A DNA stretch of 64,000 nucleotides from Comamonas sp. BIGb0124 (lineage in GTDB: Bacteria > Pseudomonadota > Gammaproteobacteria > Burkholderiales > Burkholderiaceae_C), in assembly GCF_003752175.1 (NCBI RefSeq), contig NZ_RJVF01000009.1, positions 930,001 through 994,000 on the forward strand, read 5' to 3'. Of this stretch, positions 9,069 through 17,262 are shown piece after piece. The number at the start of each line of letters is the position of its first letter. Positions within the stretch are counted from its first letter, which is position 1. Below the pieces are notes generated by a model that saw only the letters and a program-made list of their open reading frames with translations, did not search any database and was not told where the DNA came from. A program made the position numbers and the translations under genes.

Positions 9069-9983
9069 TCAGCCGAGTCCGTGTTGCTTGAACCAGGCGA
9101 GCGCGCGGTTCCAGCCATCCTGGGCAGGACCGGCCCGGTAGCTGGGCCGGTAGTCGGCGTGGAAGGCGTGCGGTGCGTCGGGATAGAGCACAAAGGTGGA
9201 TTCGCCGGCGGCCTTGTTGCCCGCCTTGGCCGCCGTCTCCAGCGCGGTCTTGAATTCGTTGATGGACGTGACCGGGATGCCGGTGTCGGCGCCGCCATAC
9301 AGGCCCAGCACCGGGGCCTTGAGGGACGGCGTCACCTGGATCGGCTGCTTGGGCGTCTGCGGCGTGGCCGCGCCCACCAGCCGGCCGTACCAGGCGACAC
9401 CGGCCTGTACGTCGGGGTTGTGAGCCGCGTACAGCCAGACCTGCCGTCCTCCCCAGCAGAATCCGGTGATGCCCACCCGGCGCGGATTGCCGCCATGCTC
9501 GCCGGCCCATTTCACGGTTGCATCCAGGTCGCCCAGGACCTGGGCATCGGGAACCTTGGACACGATGTCGGCCATCAGCCGGCTCATGTCCGTGACCTGG
9601 GTCGGATCGCCTTGGCGCTTGAAGAGGTCGGGGGCGATGGCCAGGTAGCCCTGACGCGCCAGGCGGCGGGTGACATCCGCGATGTAGTGATGCACACCGA
9701 AGATTTCCTGGATGACCAGGATCACGGGCAGGTTGCGCCGGCCGGCGGGAGCCGAGCGGTAGGCGGGCAACGCAAAACCGTCGACATCGATGGTCACCGG
9801 GCCGCTTTCGAGGCCGTCGTCGGGCGTCTGGATCGCCGTCTGGGCCAGCGCGGGCAGCACGCTGGCTGCATAGCCGACGCCGAGTGCGATCTGCAGGGCC
9901 GAACGCCGTGTATTGCCACGTTCGGTGGCCGAGCCGGGCAGCAGGGCATGGAAGTCGGATTCGAGATCGGGGCGCAAGGACAT
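9069..9983 (-). CDS. Dienelactone hydrolase family protein with Tat-type signal
   Basis: This is an alpha/beta hydrolase of the carboxymethylenebutenolidase family, 304 residues. The Cys nucleophile lies in GFCWGG (Cys176), with Asp233 (GGADTG) and His272 (YPDAPHAFHADYRPSY) completing the triad, and Glu93 (QEIFG) as in dienelactone hydrolase. The N-terminus has a twin-arginine signature (TRRSALQ, residues 25-31), a weakly hydrophobic stretch and an ALA-Q cleavage site near residue 47, so folded export by Tat is likely. This is unlike the cytoplasmic enzyme of chlorocatechol degradation. No aromatic degradation genes are nearby, so the true substrate is unknown. Confidence 0.9.
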   Translation of the reverse strand: MSLRPDLESDFHALLPGSATERGNTRRSALQIALGVGYAASVLPALAQTAIQTPDDGLESGPVTIDVDGFALPAYRSAPAGRRNLPVILVIQEIFGVHHYIADVTRRLARQGYLAIAPDLFKRQGDPTQVTDMSRLMADIVSKVPDAQVLGDLDATVKWAGEHGGNPRRVGITGFCWGGRQVWLYAAHNPDVQAGVAWYGRLVGAATPQTPKQPIQVTPSLKAPVLGLYGGADTGIPVTSINEFKTALETAAKAGNKAAGESTFVLYPDAPHAFHADYRPSYRAGPAQDGWNRALAWFKQHGLG

Positions 9984-10164
9984 GGCTGGAACTCCTGGAC
10001 GATGGATCGAGAGAAGGTTGGCAGGGCCAGGCGACAGCCCGGGCCCTGCACGTGATGGTGCCCGGCGTCGGGCCCTGACAGGATAGTCGCTTGCGGCGTT
10101 CGCTGCATGACCGACGGGCCGAAGCGGCGTTCCGGTGCTCCGTTGCCTGGTGCCGCCCGGCTCC

Positions 10165-10842
10165 TCAGAACGGCGCGGGGCAGGTCAATGCCAGCGTTGC
10201 GCCGGTCTCCGGGTGGGGGAGCCGCAGCGCCTGCGCATGCAGCATCAGACGCGGTGCCCGCTGCTGGACCTCGGCGCTGGCGTACAGCGTGTCGCCCAGC
10301 AAGGCATGGCCCAGGGCCAGCAGATGCACACGCAACTGATGGGTGCGGCCGGTGATCGGAATCAGCGCCAGACGGGTACACGGCTGGCCCGAGGCGTCCT
10401 GCAGGCGTGCCAGGACACGCCAGCGGGTCTGCGACGGCTTGCCCAGCACCGGGTCGATTTTCTGACGGGGGCGGTTGGGCCAGTCGGTGAGCAAGGGCAG
10501 ATCGATTTCGCCATCGTCCTCGGCCAGCCAGCCGTCGGCCAGGGCGACGTACGCCTTGTGCGTGTGCCGATCGGCAAAACACTGGCTGAGGCGTCGCTGC
10601 ATCTCCAGGCCGCGGGCCATCACGATCAGCCCCGAAGTCGCCATGTCGAGGCGATGGACGACCCGCGCATCGGCATAAGAGGCCTGCGCACGGGTGGCCA
10701 GGCAGTCCTGCTTGTCCGGTCCCCGGCCGGGGACGGACAGCAGGCCGCTGGGCTTGTCGAAGGCCAGCAGTGCGGCATCGGCATGCACCGTCGCCAGACC
10801 CGGCGCCACGGCTGCGCCGGGAGGCAAGGGTGCGAGGTTCAA
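10165..10842 (-). CDS. RluA-family pseudouridine synthase
   Basis: This enzyme converts uridine to pseudouridine in rRNA and/or tRNA. It has 225 residues, matching single-domain RluA (about 219) and lacking an S4 domain. The catalytic motif is VVHRLDMATSGL (Asp66), followed by GWLAEDDGEIDLPL and ITGRTHQLRVHLLALGHALLGD, typical of the RluA branch. No ATG fits. The proposed TTG at 10842 overlaps the stop of the upstream transglutaminase gene (TTGA, bases 10839-10842), the arrangement expected for translational coupling; GTG codons further in would cut into the fold. The frame is open upstream but only as a shadow of the neighbour. RluA rather than RluC or RluE is likely from length, but not certain. 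Confidence 0.85.
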   Translation of the reverse strand: MNLAPLPPGAAVAPGLATVHADAALLAFDKPSGLLSVPGRGPDKQDCLATRAQASYADARVVHRLDMATSGLIVMARGLEMQRRLSQCFADRHTHKAYVALADGWLAEDDGEIDLPLLTDWPNRPRQKIDPVLGKPSQTRWRVLARLQDASGQPCTRLALIPITGRTHQLRVHLLALGHALLGDTLYASAEVQQRAPRLMLHAQALRLPHPETGATLALTCPAPF

Positions 10843-13800
10843 CGGCGCAGGTCCAGCGTGAAGGGAAACTCGCGGCTGCCCGGGACGTTGATGGTCGCCG
10901 GCGGGACCTTGAGTGCACCGCCCGTGTGACCCATGCTGAAGTAGCGCGAGAGCCGGCGGCTTTCGGCCTCGTAGGCATTGACGGGGAAGGTGTCGTAGTT
11001 GCGGCCGCCGGGATGCGTCACGTGGTACTGGCAGCCGCCGATGGAGCGGCCGTTCCAGGTGTCGACGATGTCGATGACCAGCGGCGCATGCACGCCGATG
11101 CTGGGATGCAGCGAGGACGGCGGGTTCCATGCCTTGTAGCGCACGCCGCCGACGAACTCGCCCTTCACCCCGGTCGGCTGGACCGACAGTGCACGCCCGT
11201 TGACGGTCACCACGTAGCGGCTTTCGTTGAAGCCGCTCAGATGGATCTCCAGCCGTTCGAGCGAGGAGTCGACATAACGCGCCGTGCCGCCCGGTGCGCC
11301 TTCCTCGCCCATCACGTGCCAGGGTTCGAGGGCGTTGCGCAGCGTGAGCTGCATGCCCTGGATCGCCAGCTCGCCGACCAGCGGGAAGCGGAACTCGAAG
11401 TGCGGTGCAAACCACGACGGGTCGAAGGCGTAACCGGCCGCGTTGAGGTCGCGCACCACATCCTCGAAATCCAGTTTCACGAACGACGGCAGCAGGAAAC
11501 GGTCATGCAGCTCGGTGCCCCAGCGCGTCAGCGGAGCGGTGTAGGGTTCGTCCCAGAATCGGGCGATGAAGGCGCGCAGCAGCAACTGCTGAACCACGCT
11601 CATGCGGGCATGTGGAGGCATCTCGAAAGCGCGCAGTTCGAGCAGTCCCAGACGGCCGGTCGCGCTGTCGGGGGAATAGAGCTTGTCGATGCTGAACTCG
11701 GCCCGATGGGTGTTGCCCGTGACGTCGATCAGCACATTGCGCAACGTGCGGTCGACCAGCCACGGCGGCATCGACTGCCCGTATTTCTCGCGGTTGGCAT
11801 GGATCTGGGCGATGGCGATCTCGAGCTCGTAGACCTGGTCGTTGCGGGCCTCGTCCACGCGCGGGGCCTGGCTGGTGGGGCCGATGAACAGGCCCGAGAA
11901 CAGATAACTCAGGCTCGGATGGTTGTGCCAGTAGGCCAGCAGGCTGGCCAGCAGTTCGGGCCGCCGCAGGAAGGGGCTGTCGGCAGGCGTCGAGCCGCCC
12001 ATCACGAAATGGTTGCCGCCGCCCGTGCCCGTATGGCGGCCGTCGGTCATGAACTTCTCGGCGGACAGCCGGGTCTCGAATGCCGCCTGGTAGAGAAACT
12101 CGGTGTGCTGCACCAGTTCCCCCCAGTTATGGGCCGGGTGGATGTTGACCTCGATCACGCCGGGATCGGGCGTGACCTGAAGCAGCTTGAGCCGGGTGTC
12201 GCGCGGCGGCGGATAGCCCTCGAGCGCGATGGTGACGCCCAGTTCCTCGGCGGTGGCCTCGATGGCGGCCAGCAGGTCGAGGTAATCGGCCAGCCGCTCC
12301 AGCGGCGGCATGAAGACGTACAGAACGCCGCTGGCCTGGCCCTGGCGCTCGGCCCGGGGGCCGTTGGCACGGCGCGGATCGCGGGCCTCCACGCACAGCG
12401 CCGTGCGGATGGTCGCGTGCGCGGACTCCGAACGCTGGGGTGCGCGAGAGAACGCGTCGGGTTCCGGTTGCGCGTCGCGGGTCGCATGGTCCTCGCCCTG
12501 GGGGCCGATGGCGCTTTGCAGGGCCACGCGGGCTTTGGCGAGCACCGACGGCCGCTGCAGTCCGGCGCCCGGCGTCGAGCCTGCCGCAGCGCCTCCGGCA
12601 CCGGCCGGCGTGTGGCCACCGGGACCTGCGGCCGTCGCACCGCCTGCCGTTCCGCTCGGGCCACCGACGCTGTAGCGTCCGTGAATCTGGCCCGAGGCCG
12701 GCAGCGCCGGCTGCGCATCCATGGGGTCGGTGGGGTTGATGTAGGGGAAGTCGCCCTTGCTGGCCCAGGGCAACGAATCCAGCGGCAGCCGGTAGCCCAT
12801 GGGCGAGTCGCCGGGCATCAGGTACAGGCGTTCATCGCGGAGGAACCAGGGGCCGGTGGTCCAGTTCGGACCTTGCAGGCCCGGGCCATGACCCGGCGAG
12901 ACCGGCAGGACGTAACCCACGACCTTGTCCAGACCCTGCTCGAAGATGCGGCGCAGGCGGGCCCGCTCGAGTTCATCGTCGAGCTTGGCGTTGAAGGGGT
13001 CGACATTGACCGGCAGGCGACGCTCGCGCCACAGGTAGTACCAGGTGTCTTCGTAGCCGGGCAGGATGTGTTTGTTCTCGAGCCCGAGCTTGCCCGCCAG
13101 GCCGTGGATGAAGCGCTGCGCATCGGCGTCGGTATAACTCGTGGGTTTGCGCTCGTCGGCGAACAGCTTGGGATTGCTCCAGACGGACTGGCCGTCGGCC
13201 CGCCAGAAAATGGACAGGGCCCAGCGTGGCAGTTGTTCGCCGGGGTACCACTTGCCCTGGCCGAAATGCAGGAATCCGCCCTGGCCGTATTCTTCGCGCA
13301 GCTTGTCGACGAGTTCGGTGGCATAACCGCGTTTGGTCGGACCCAGCGCATCGGTGTTCCACTCGCCCGCATCGCGATCGACGGTGGCCACGAAAGTCGG
13401 CTCGCCGCCCATGGTCAGACGGACGTCGCCGGCGATCAGCCGGGCGTCGACTGCCTCGCCCAGCGCCTGGATGTCGGCCCACTGGTCTTCCGTGTAGGGC
13501 TTGGTGACGCGGGGCGATTCGTAGAGGCGGCTCACGCTCATCTCATGGCCGAACGTCACCTCGGCCTCGTCGATCAGCCCTTCGATGGGCGCGGCACTCG
13601 AGGGCTGCGGTGTGCAGGCCAGGGGTATGTGGCCTTCGCCGGCCAGCAGCCCCGAGGTCGGGTCCAGGCCGATCCAGCCGGCGCCCGGCAGGAAGACCTC
13701 GCACCAGGCGTGCAGATCGGTGAAGTCGACTTCGGTGCCGCTGGGGCCGTCGAGCGACTTGACGTCGGGCGCCAACTGGATCAGGTAACCCGACACGAAG

Positions 13801-14396
13801 CGCGCGGCCAGGCCGCAGTGGCGCAGCAACTGCACCAGAAGCCAGCCCGAGTCGCGGCACGAACCCGAGCGCAGCGTCAGCGTCTCTTCGGGCGTCTGCA
13901 CGCCAGGTTCCATGCGGATCAGGTAGCCCACATCGTTCTGCACCTGCTGGTTGATCTGCACCAGGAAGTCGATGGTGCGTTTCGGCGTGCGATCGATCTG
14001 ATCGAGGTAGGCCTGTACCAGAGGTGTGGCAGGTGCCGGCTTACGATAAGGCGCAAGTTCCTCGGCCAGCGATTCGTCGTAGACGAAGGGGTAGGTTTCC
14101 GCCGCGGGCTCGAGGAAAAAATCGAAGGGGTTGTAGACGGCCATCTCGGTGACGAGATCCACCGTGACCTTGAACTCGCGGGTCTTTTCCGGGAAGACCA
14201 GGCGAGCCATGTAGTTGGCGAACGGATCCTGTTGCCAGTTGACGAAATGGCCCGCAGGCTCGACCTTGAGGGAGTAGGAAATGATCTTGCTGCGGCAATG
14301 GGGCGCCGGTCTCAGCCGGACGATCTGTGGCCCCAGATTGATCAATCGGTCGTACCGGTAATGCGTGACGTGGTGTAGCGCGGCGTGGATGGACAT
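10839..14396 (-). CDS. Transglutaminase-like protein with DUF2126 domain
   Basis: This large cytoplasmic protein (1185 residues) belongs to the predicted ATP-grasp/alpha-E/transglutaminase peptide-modification system. The N-terminus is a bacterial transglutaminase N-domain (HHVTHYRYDRLINLGPQIVRL). A papain-like transglutaminase core follows with Cys180 (GSCRDS), His229 (LHAWCEV) and Asp245 (GLDPTSG). The rest, from about 330, is DUF2126, with conserved-looking stretches such as RLTMGGEPTFVA, GRHTGTGGGNHFVMGG and THRAEFSIDKLYSP. A Gly/Ala-rich insert near residues 565-610 and a charged stretch after it look disordered and split DUF2126. It is divergent from comEC (104 bp) and overlaps the RluA gene by 4 bases. 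Family membership is firm; the reaction is unknown. Confidence 0.92.
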   Translation of the reverse strand: MSIHAALHHVTHYRYDRLINLGPQIVRLRPAPHCRSKIISYSLKVEPAGHFVNWQQDPFANYMARLVFPEKTREFKVTVDLVTEMAVYNPFDFFLEPAAETYPFVYDESLAEELAPYRKPAPATPLVQAYLDQIDRTPKRTIDFLVQINQQVQNDVGYLIRMEPGVQTPEETLTLRSGSCRDSGWLLVQLLRHCGLAARFVSGYLIQLAPDVKSLDGPSGTEVDFTDLHAWCEVFLPGAGWIGLDPTSGLLAGEGHIPLACTPQPSSAAPIEGLIDEAEVTFGHEMSVSRLYESPRVTKPYTEDQWADIQALGEAVDARLIAGDVRLTMGGEPTFVATVDRDAGEWNTDALGPTKRGYATELVDKLREEYGQGGFLHFGQGKWYPGEQLPRWALSIFWRADGQSVWSNPKLFADERKPTSYTDADAQRFIHGLAGKLGLENKHILPGYEDTWYYLWRERRLPVNVDPFNAKLDDELERARLRRIFEQGLDKVVGYVLPVSPGHGPGLQGPNWTTGPWFLRDERLYLMPGDSPMGYRLPLDSLPWASKGDFPYINPTDPMDAQPALPASGQIHGRYSVGGPSGTAGGATAAGPGGHTPAGAGGAAAGSTPGAGLQRPSVLAKARVALQSAIGPQGEDHATRDAQPEPDAFSRAPQRSESAHATIRTALCVEARDPRRANGPRAERQGQASGVLYVFMPPLERLADYLDLLAAIEATAEELGVTIALEGYPPPRDTRLKLLQVTPDPGVIEVNIHPAHNWGELVQHTEFLYQAAFETRLSAEKFMTDGRHTGTGGGNHFVMGGSTPADSPFLRRPELLASLLAYWHNHPSLSYLFSGLFIGPTSQAPRVDEARNDQVYELEIAIAQIHANREKYGQSMPPWLVDRTLRNVLIDVTGNTHRAEFSIDKLYSPDSATGRLGLLELRAFEMPPHARMSVVQQLLLRAFIARFWDEPYTAPLTRWGTELHDRFLLPSFVKLDFEDVVRDLNAAGYAFDPSWFAPHFEFRFPLVGELAIQGMQLTLRNALEPWHVMGEEGAPGGTARYVDSSLERLEIHLSGFNESRYVVTVNGRALSVQPTGVKGEFVGGVRYKAWNPPSSLHPSIGVHAPLVIDIVDTWNGRSIGGCQYHVTHPGGRNYDTFPVNAYEAESRRLSRYFSMGHTGGALKVPPATINVPGSREFPFTLDLRR

Positions 14397-14500
14397 AAAA
14401 AGATCGGTTGTTGCCGGACAGTCGGTGACGACATGCTAGCAAGAGCTGAGCCATTGCACGGCATAGTCGCAGAGCTTTTGTGCCCTGCACGCTGCTTTTC

Positions 14501-17146
14501 ATGGCCGTGTCATCTCGAACACGGCATGGTTCGGACCTGGCGGTAGGCCCAGTGGGTGGCCGGCTGTTCTTTGCCTTGATCGGTTGGGTGCTGGGCGCCG
14601 CCGTCCAGATGCAGCAGGCCCGGCTGTGGGCGGATACGACTTATCTCGGCATCGGATGCGTCGGCGCCGGCGCCGCGCTGGTCCTCGCCGTGCGCGCCGG
14701 ACGCCTGCCGGGCGTCTGCTGGCTGTGGCTGGCCGTGGCAGCGACCGTGTCGATGGCGCAGGTGGGATGGCGTGCCACGGTCCGCCATGCCGGCGTCCTG
14801 CAGCCCGAGCTCGAAGGGCGCGATCTGCTCGTGACCGGGCGCATCGACGACTTGCCGCGCCGTACGCCCGACGGCTCCTGGCGTTTTGTCCTGGCGGTCG
14901 AGCACGCGACGCAGCTCCAGCCGCGTGCGGCGGCCGGATCGGCCTCCGCAGGCGATTCGTCGGTCGCCGGCCCGGCGGTCGAGGTGCCGCCCCGGCTCAT
15001 GCTGGCCTGGTATGCGCCTCGGCCCGAGAAGCGATCAGGCGCCCGATCGGCCGGGCGCCCGGCCGAAACAACGATGGGCGCGACCGGCGAGCGGCAGGCC
15101 GGCGAGTCCGCCGAGCCGGACAATCTTCCAACGGCGCAGCGATCCCGACCCCCCTCGACGCGCGACATGCGTGCCGGCCAGCGCTGGCGGCTGGCTGTCC
15201 GGCTGCAGGCACCGCACGGCTACGTCAATCCCCACGGACGGGACGAAGAGCTGTGGTCATGGGAGCGCGGCATCCTGGCCCAGGGCAGCGTGCGCGACGG
15301 TCCGCTCGATCTGCAGCCGGTGCAACTGGGCCAGCCGGAGGGCCGGTGGGTCGACCGGTGGCGGCAGCAGGTTCGGGACCGGATCGAGCAGCGGGCCGCG
15401 CTCGGCGACGACGAAGCGCTGCGGCGCTCCAGCGGGATCCTGGCTGCCCTGGTCCTGGGAGACCAGGGGGCGATCGCTGCCGAGGACTGGGATGTTTTCC
15501 GCGACACCGGGATCTCCCACCTGATCGCGGTCTCGGGTCTGCACATCACGCTGTTCGCGTGGCTGGCCGTCCAGGGCCTGCGCCGCCTCTGGCGGCGCTC
15601 GGCCTGGTTGTCGCGGCGAATGTCCGCGCCGGTCGCGGCCGCGCTGGGCGGCTTGTTGCTGGCCACGCTCTACGCCTTGTTCTGCGGCTGGGGCGTGCCG
15701 GCCCAGCGCACGATCTGGATGCTGGGCCTGGTGACGCTGCTGCGCCTGTCGGGTGGGCGTTGGCCCCGCCCCATGATCTGGACGGCGGCGATGGCCGTCA
15801 TCGTCGCCGCCGATCCGTGGGCCCTGCTGCAGGCCGGTTTCTGGCTGAGTTTTGTCGCCGTCGGCGTGCTGTTCACCGAGGCGCGACAGGTCGTTGCACC
15901 GATGGGGGCACCCGTCGTCCGCCGGTTTGCACGCCTCGGACGCCTGGCGGCGCCCCTGGTTGCCGTCTCGCGCGAGCAATGGCGGATGACGCTGTCGTTG
16001 GCCCCGCTGAGCCTGCTGCTGTTCCAGCAGACCTCGCTGGTGGGACTGCTGGTGAACCTCGCTGCCATCCCCTATGTCTCGTTTTTGGTGCTGCCCCTGG
16101 CCTTGCTGGGGGTTGCCGTACCCTGGCTGTGGTCGCTCGACGCCGTGCTCATCGACGCCATGATGCGTGCGCTGGCTTTTTTTGCCGCCTGGCCCTGGGC
16201 CACCTGGTCGATTCCGGCGCGGCCGCTGTGGATCGCCGTGCTGGGCGTGATCGCGGGCGCGGCCGCGGTCCTGCCGTGGCCCTGGCGCTGGCGACTGCTG
16301 TTCCTGCCTTGGGCATTGCCTTTGCTGCTGTGGCAATGGCCTGCACCAAAAGAGGGCGAATTCGAGGTCGTTGCGCTCGATGTCGGTCAGGGGCAGGCGA
16401 TCGTCGTGCGGACTGCGCACCATGTTCTGCTGGTCGACAGCGGCCCGCCCATCGGAAAGCAGGGCGATGCCGGCCAGCGCATCGTCCTTCCCTACCTGCA
16501 GGCCCGCGGCCTGGCGCTCGACCGCCTGTTGCTGAGCCACACCGACATCGACCATGCCGGCGGCGCAGCGGCTGTGCTGCAGGCCCATGCAAAGGCCGAT
16601 TGGCTGGGTTCGGCCGCCTCCGGCTTTGCGCTGCATCGCCAGCGCGCCGGGGTGCCGTGCCGTCGCGGCCAATCTTGGCAATGGGATGGTGTGAACTTTC
16701 GTGTGCTTTATCCCGAAGAACCCGACGATGCGCGGGCCGAACACGAGGCCAATGCCATGTCCTGTGTGCTGCAGGTCGGCAACGGCCGCGCCGAGGTCCT
16801 GCTGCCCGGCGACATCGGTGTGGCACAGGAGCGCGAACTGCTGGTCCTGCAAGGGGCGGACTGGCGTGTCGACGGGCTGACGATGCCGCACCACGGCAGC
16901 CGCCATTCGTCGTCGCCGGCGTTTCTGGCGCAACTGCAGCCGCGCTGGGCCGTTGCCCAGGCAGGCTATCGCAACCGGCATGGTCATCCGGCTCCCGATG
17001 CCGTGGCACGCTACCGGGCACAAGGGGTCGAGATCGTCGATACAGCGCGTTGCGGCGCGTGGCTCTGGCGGTCGGATCGGCCCGCAACAGGTCGTTGCGA
17101 ACGTGAAACCGTGCTTCGCTACTGGCATCATGTCGGCATGCCCTGA
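14501..17146 (+). CDS. comEC: ComEC/Rec2 family DNA-uptake channel
   Basis: This inner-membrane protein carries single-stranded DNA into the cytoplasm during natural transformation. It has 881 residues from the ATG at 14501; a GTG at 14480 is possible. N-terminal membrane helices lead into a soluble OB-like region (about 75-260) that carries a charged, low-complexity insert around 145-225. The Competence membrane domain follows with SHLIAVSGLHITLFAWL and many helices. The C-terminal metallo-beta-lactamase domain shows VVALDVGQGQAIVV, the metal motif SHTDIDHAGG and MPHHGSRHSSS, suggesting an active nuclease-like domain. No other competence gene is adjacent. It sits between the divergent transglutaminase gene and the ATP-grasp gene. 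Identification is firm. Confidence 0.94.
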   Translation: MAVSSRTRHGSDLAVGPVGGRLFFALIGWVLGAAVQMQQARLWADTTYLGIGCVGAGAALVLAVRAGRLPGVCWLWLAVAATVSMAQVGWRATVRHAGVLQPELEGRDLLVTGRIDDLPRRTPDGSWRFVLAVEHATQLQPRAAAGSASAGDSSVAGPAVEVPPRLMLAWYAPRPEKRSGARSAGRPAETTMGATGERQAGESAEPDNLPTAQRSRPPSTRDMRAGQRWRLAVRLQAPHGYVNPHGRDEELWSWERGILAQGSVRDGPLDLQPVQLGQPEGRWVDRWRQQVRDRIEQRAALGDDEALRRSSGILAALVLGDQGAIAAEDWDVFRDTGISHLIAVSGLHITLFAWLAVQGLRRLWRRSAWLSRRMSAPVAAALGGLLLATLYALFCGWGVPAQRTIWMLGLVTLLRLSGGRWPRPMIWTAAMAVIVAADPWALLQAGFWLSFVAVGVLFTEARQVVAPMGAPVVRRFARLGRLAAPLVAVSREQWRMTLSLAPLSLLLFQQTSLVGLLVNLAAIPYVSFLVLPLALLGVAVPWLWSLDAVLIDAMMRALAFFAAWPWATWSIPARPLWIAVLGVIAGAAAVLPWPWRWRLLFLPWALPLLLWQWPAPKEGEFEVVALDVGQGQAIVVRTAHHVLLVDSGPPIGKQGDAGQRIVLPYLQARGLALDRLLLSHTDIDHAGGAAAVLQAHAKADWLGSAASGFALHRQRAGVPCRRGQSWQWDGVNFRVLYPEEPDDARAEHEANAMSCVLQVGNGRAEVLLPGDIGVAQERELLVLQGADWRVDGLTMPHHGSRHSSSPAFLAQLQPRWAVAQAGYRNRHGHPAPDAVARYRAQGVEIVDTARCGAWLWRSDRPATGRCERETVLRYWHHVGMP

Positions 17147-17235
17147 TCCTCGATGGCCCCTTGCCGACAGGAGAGGCGCATGGCGGACGACAAAAAAGCC
17201 GGTGCACGAGCGCCGTTCCCAGGCCTGGATATTGC

Positions 17236-17253
17236 TATGCTTTCGCACAGGAG
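17236..17253 (+). promoter_or_regulatory. Possible extended -10 and ribosome site before the ATP-grasp gene
   Basis: TATGCT at 17236-17241 is preceded by TG plus one base (extended -10 form) and is followed by AGGAG at 17249-17253, 9 bases before the ATG at 17263. No good -35 is visible. If the -10 is used, the leader would be very short. Confidence 0.35.
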
Positions 17254-17262
17254 TAGCGATCA

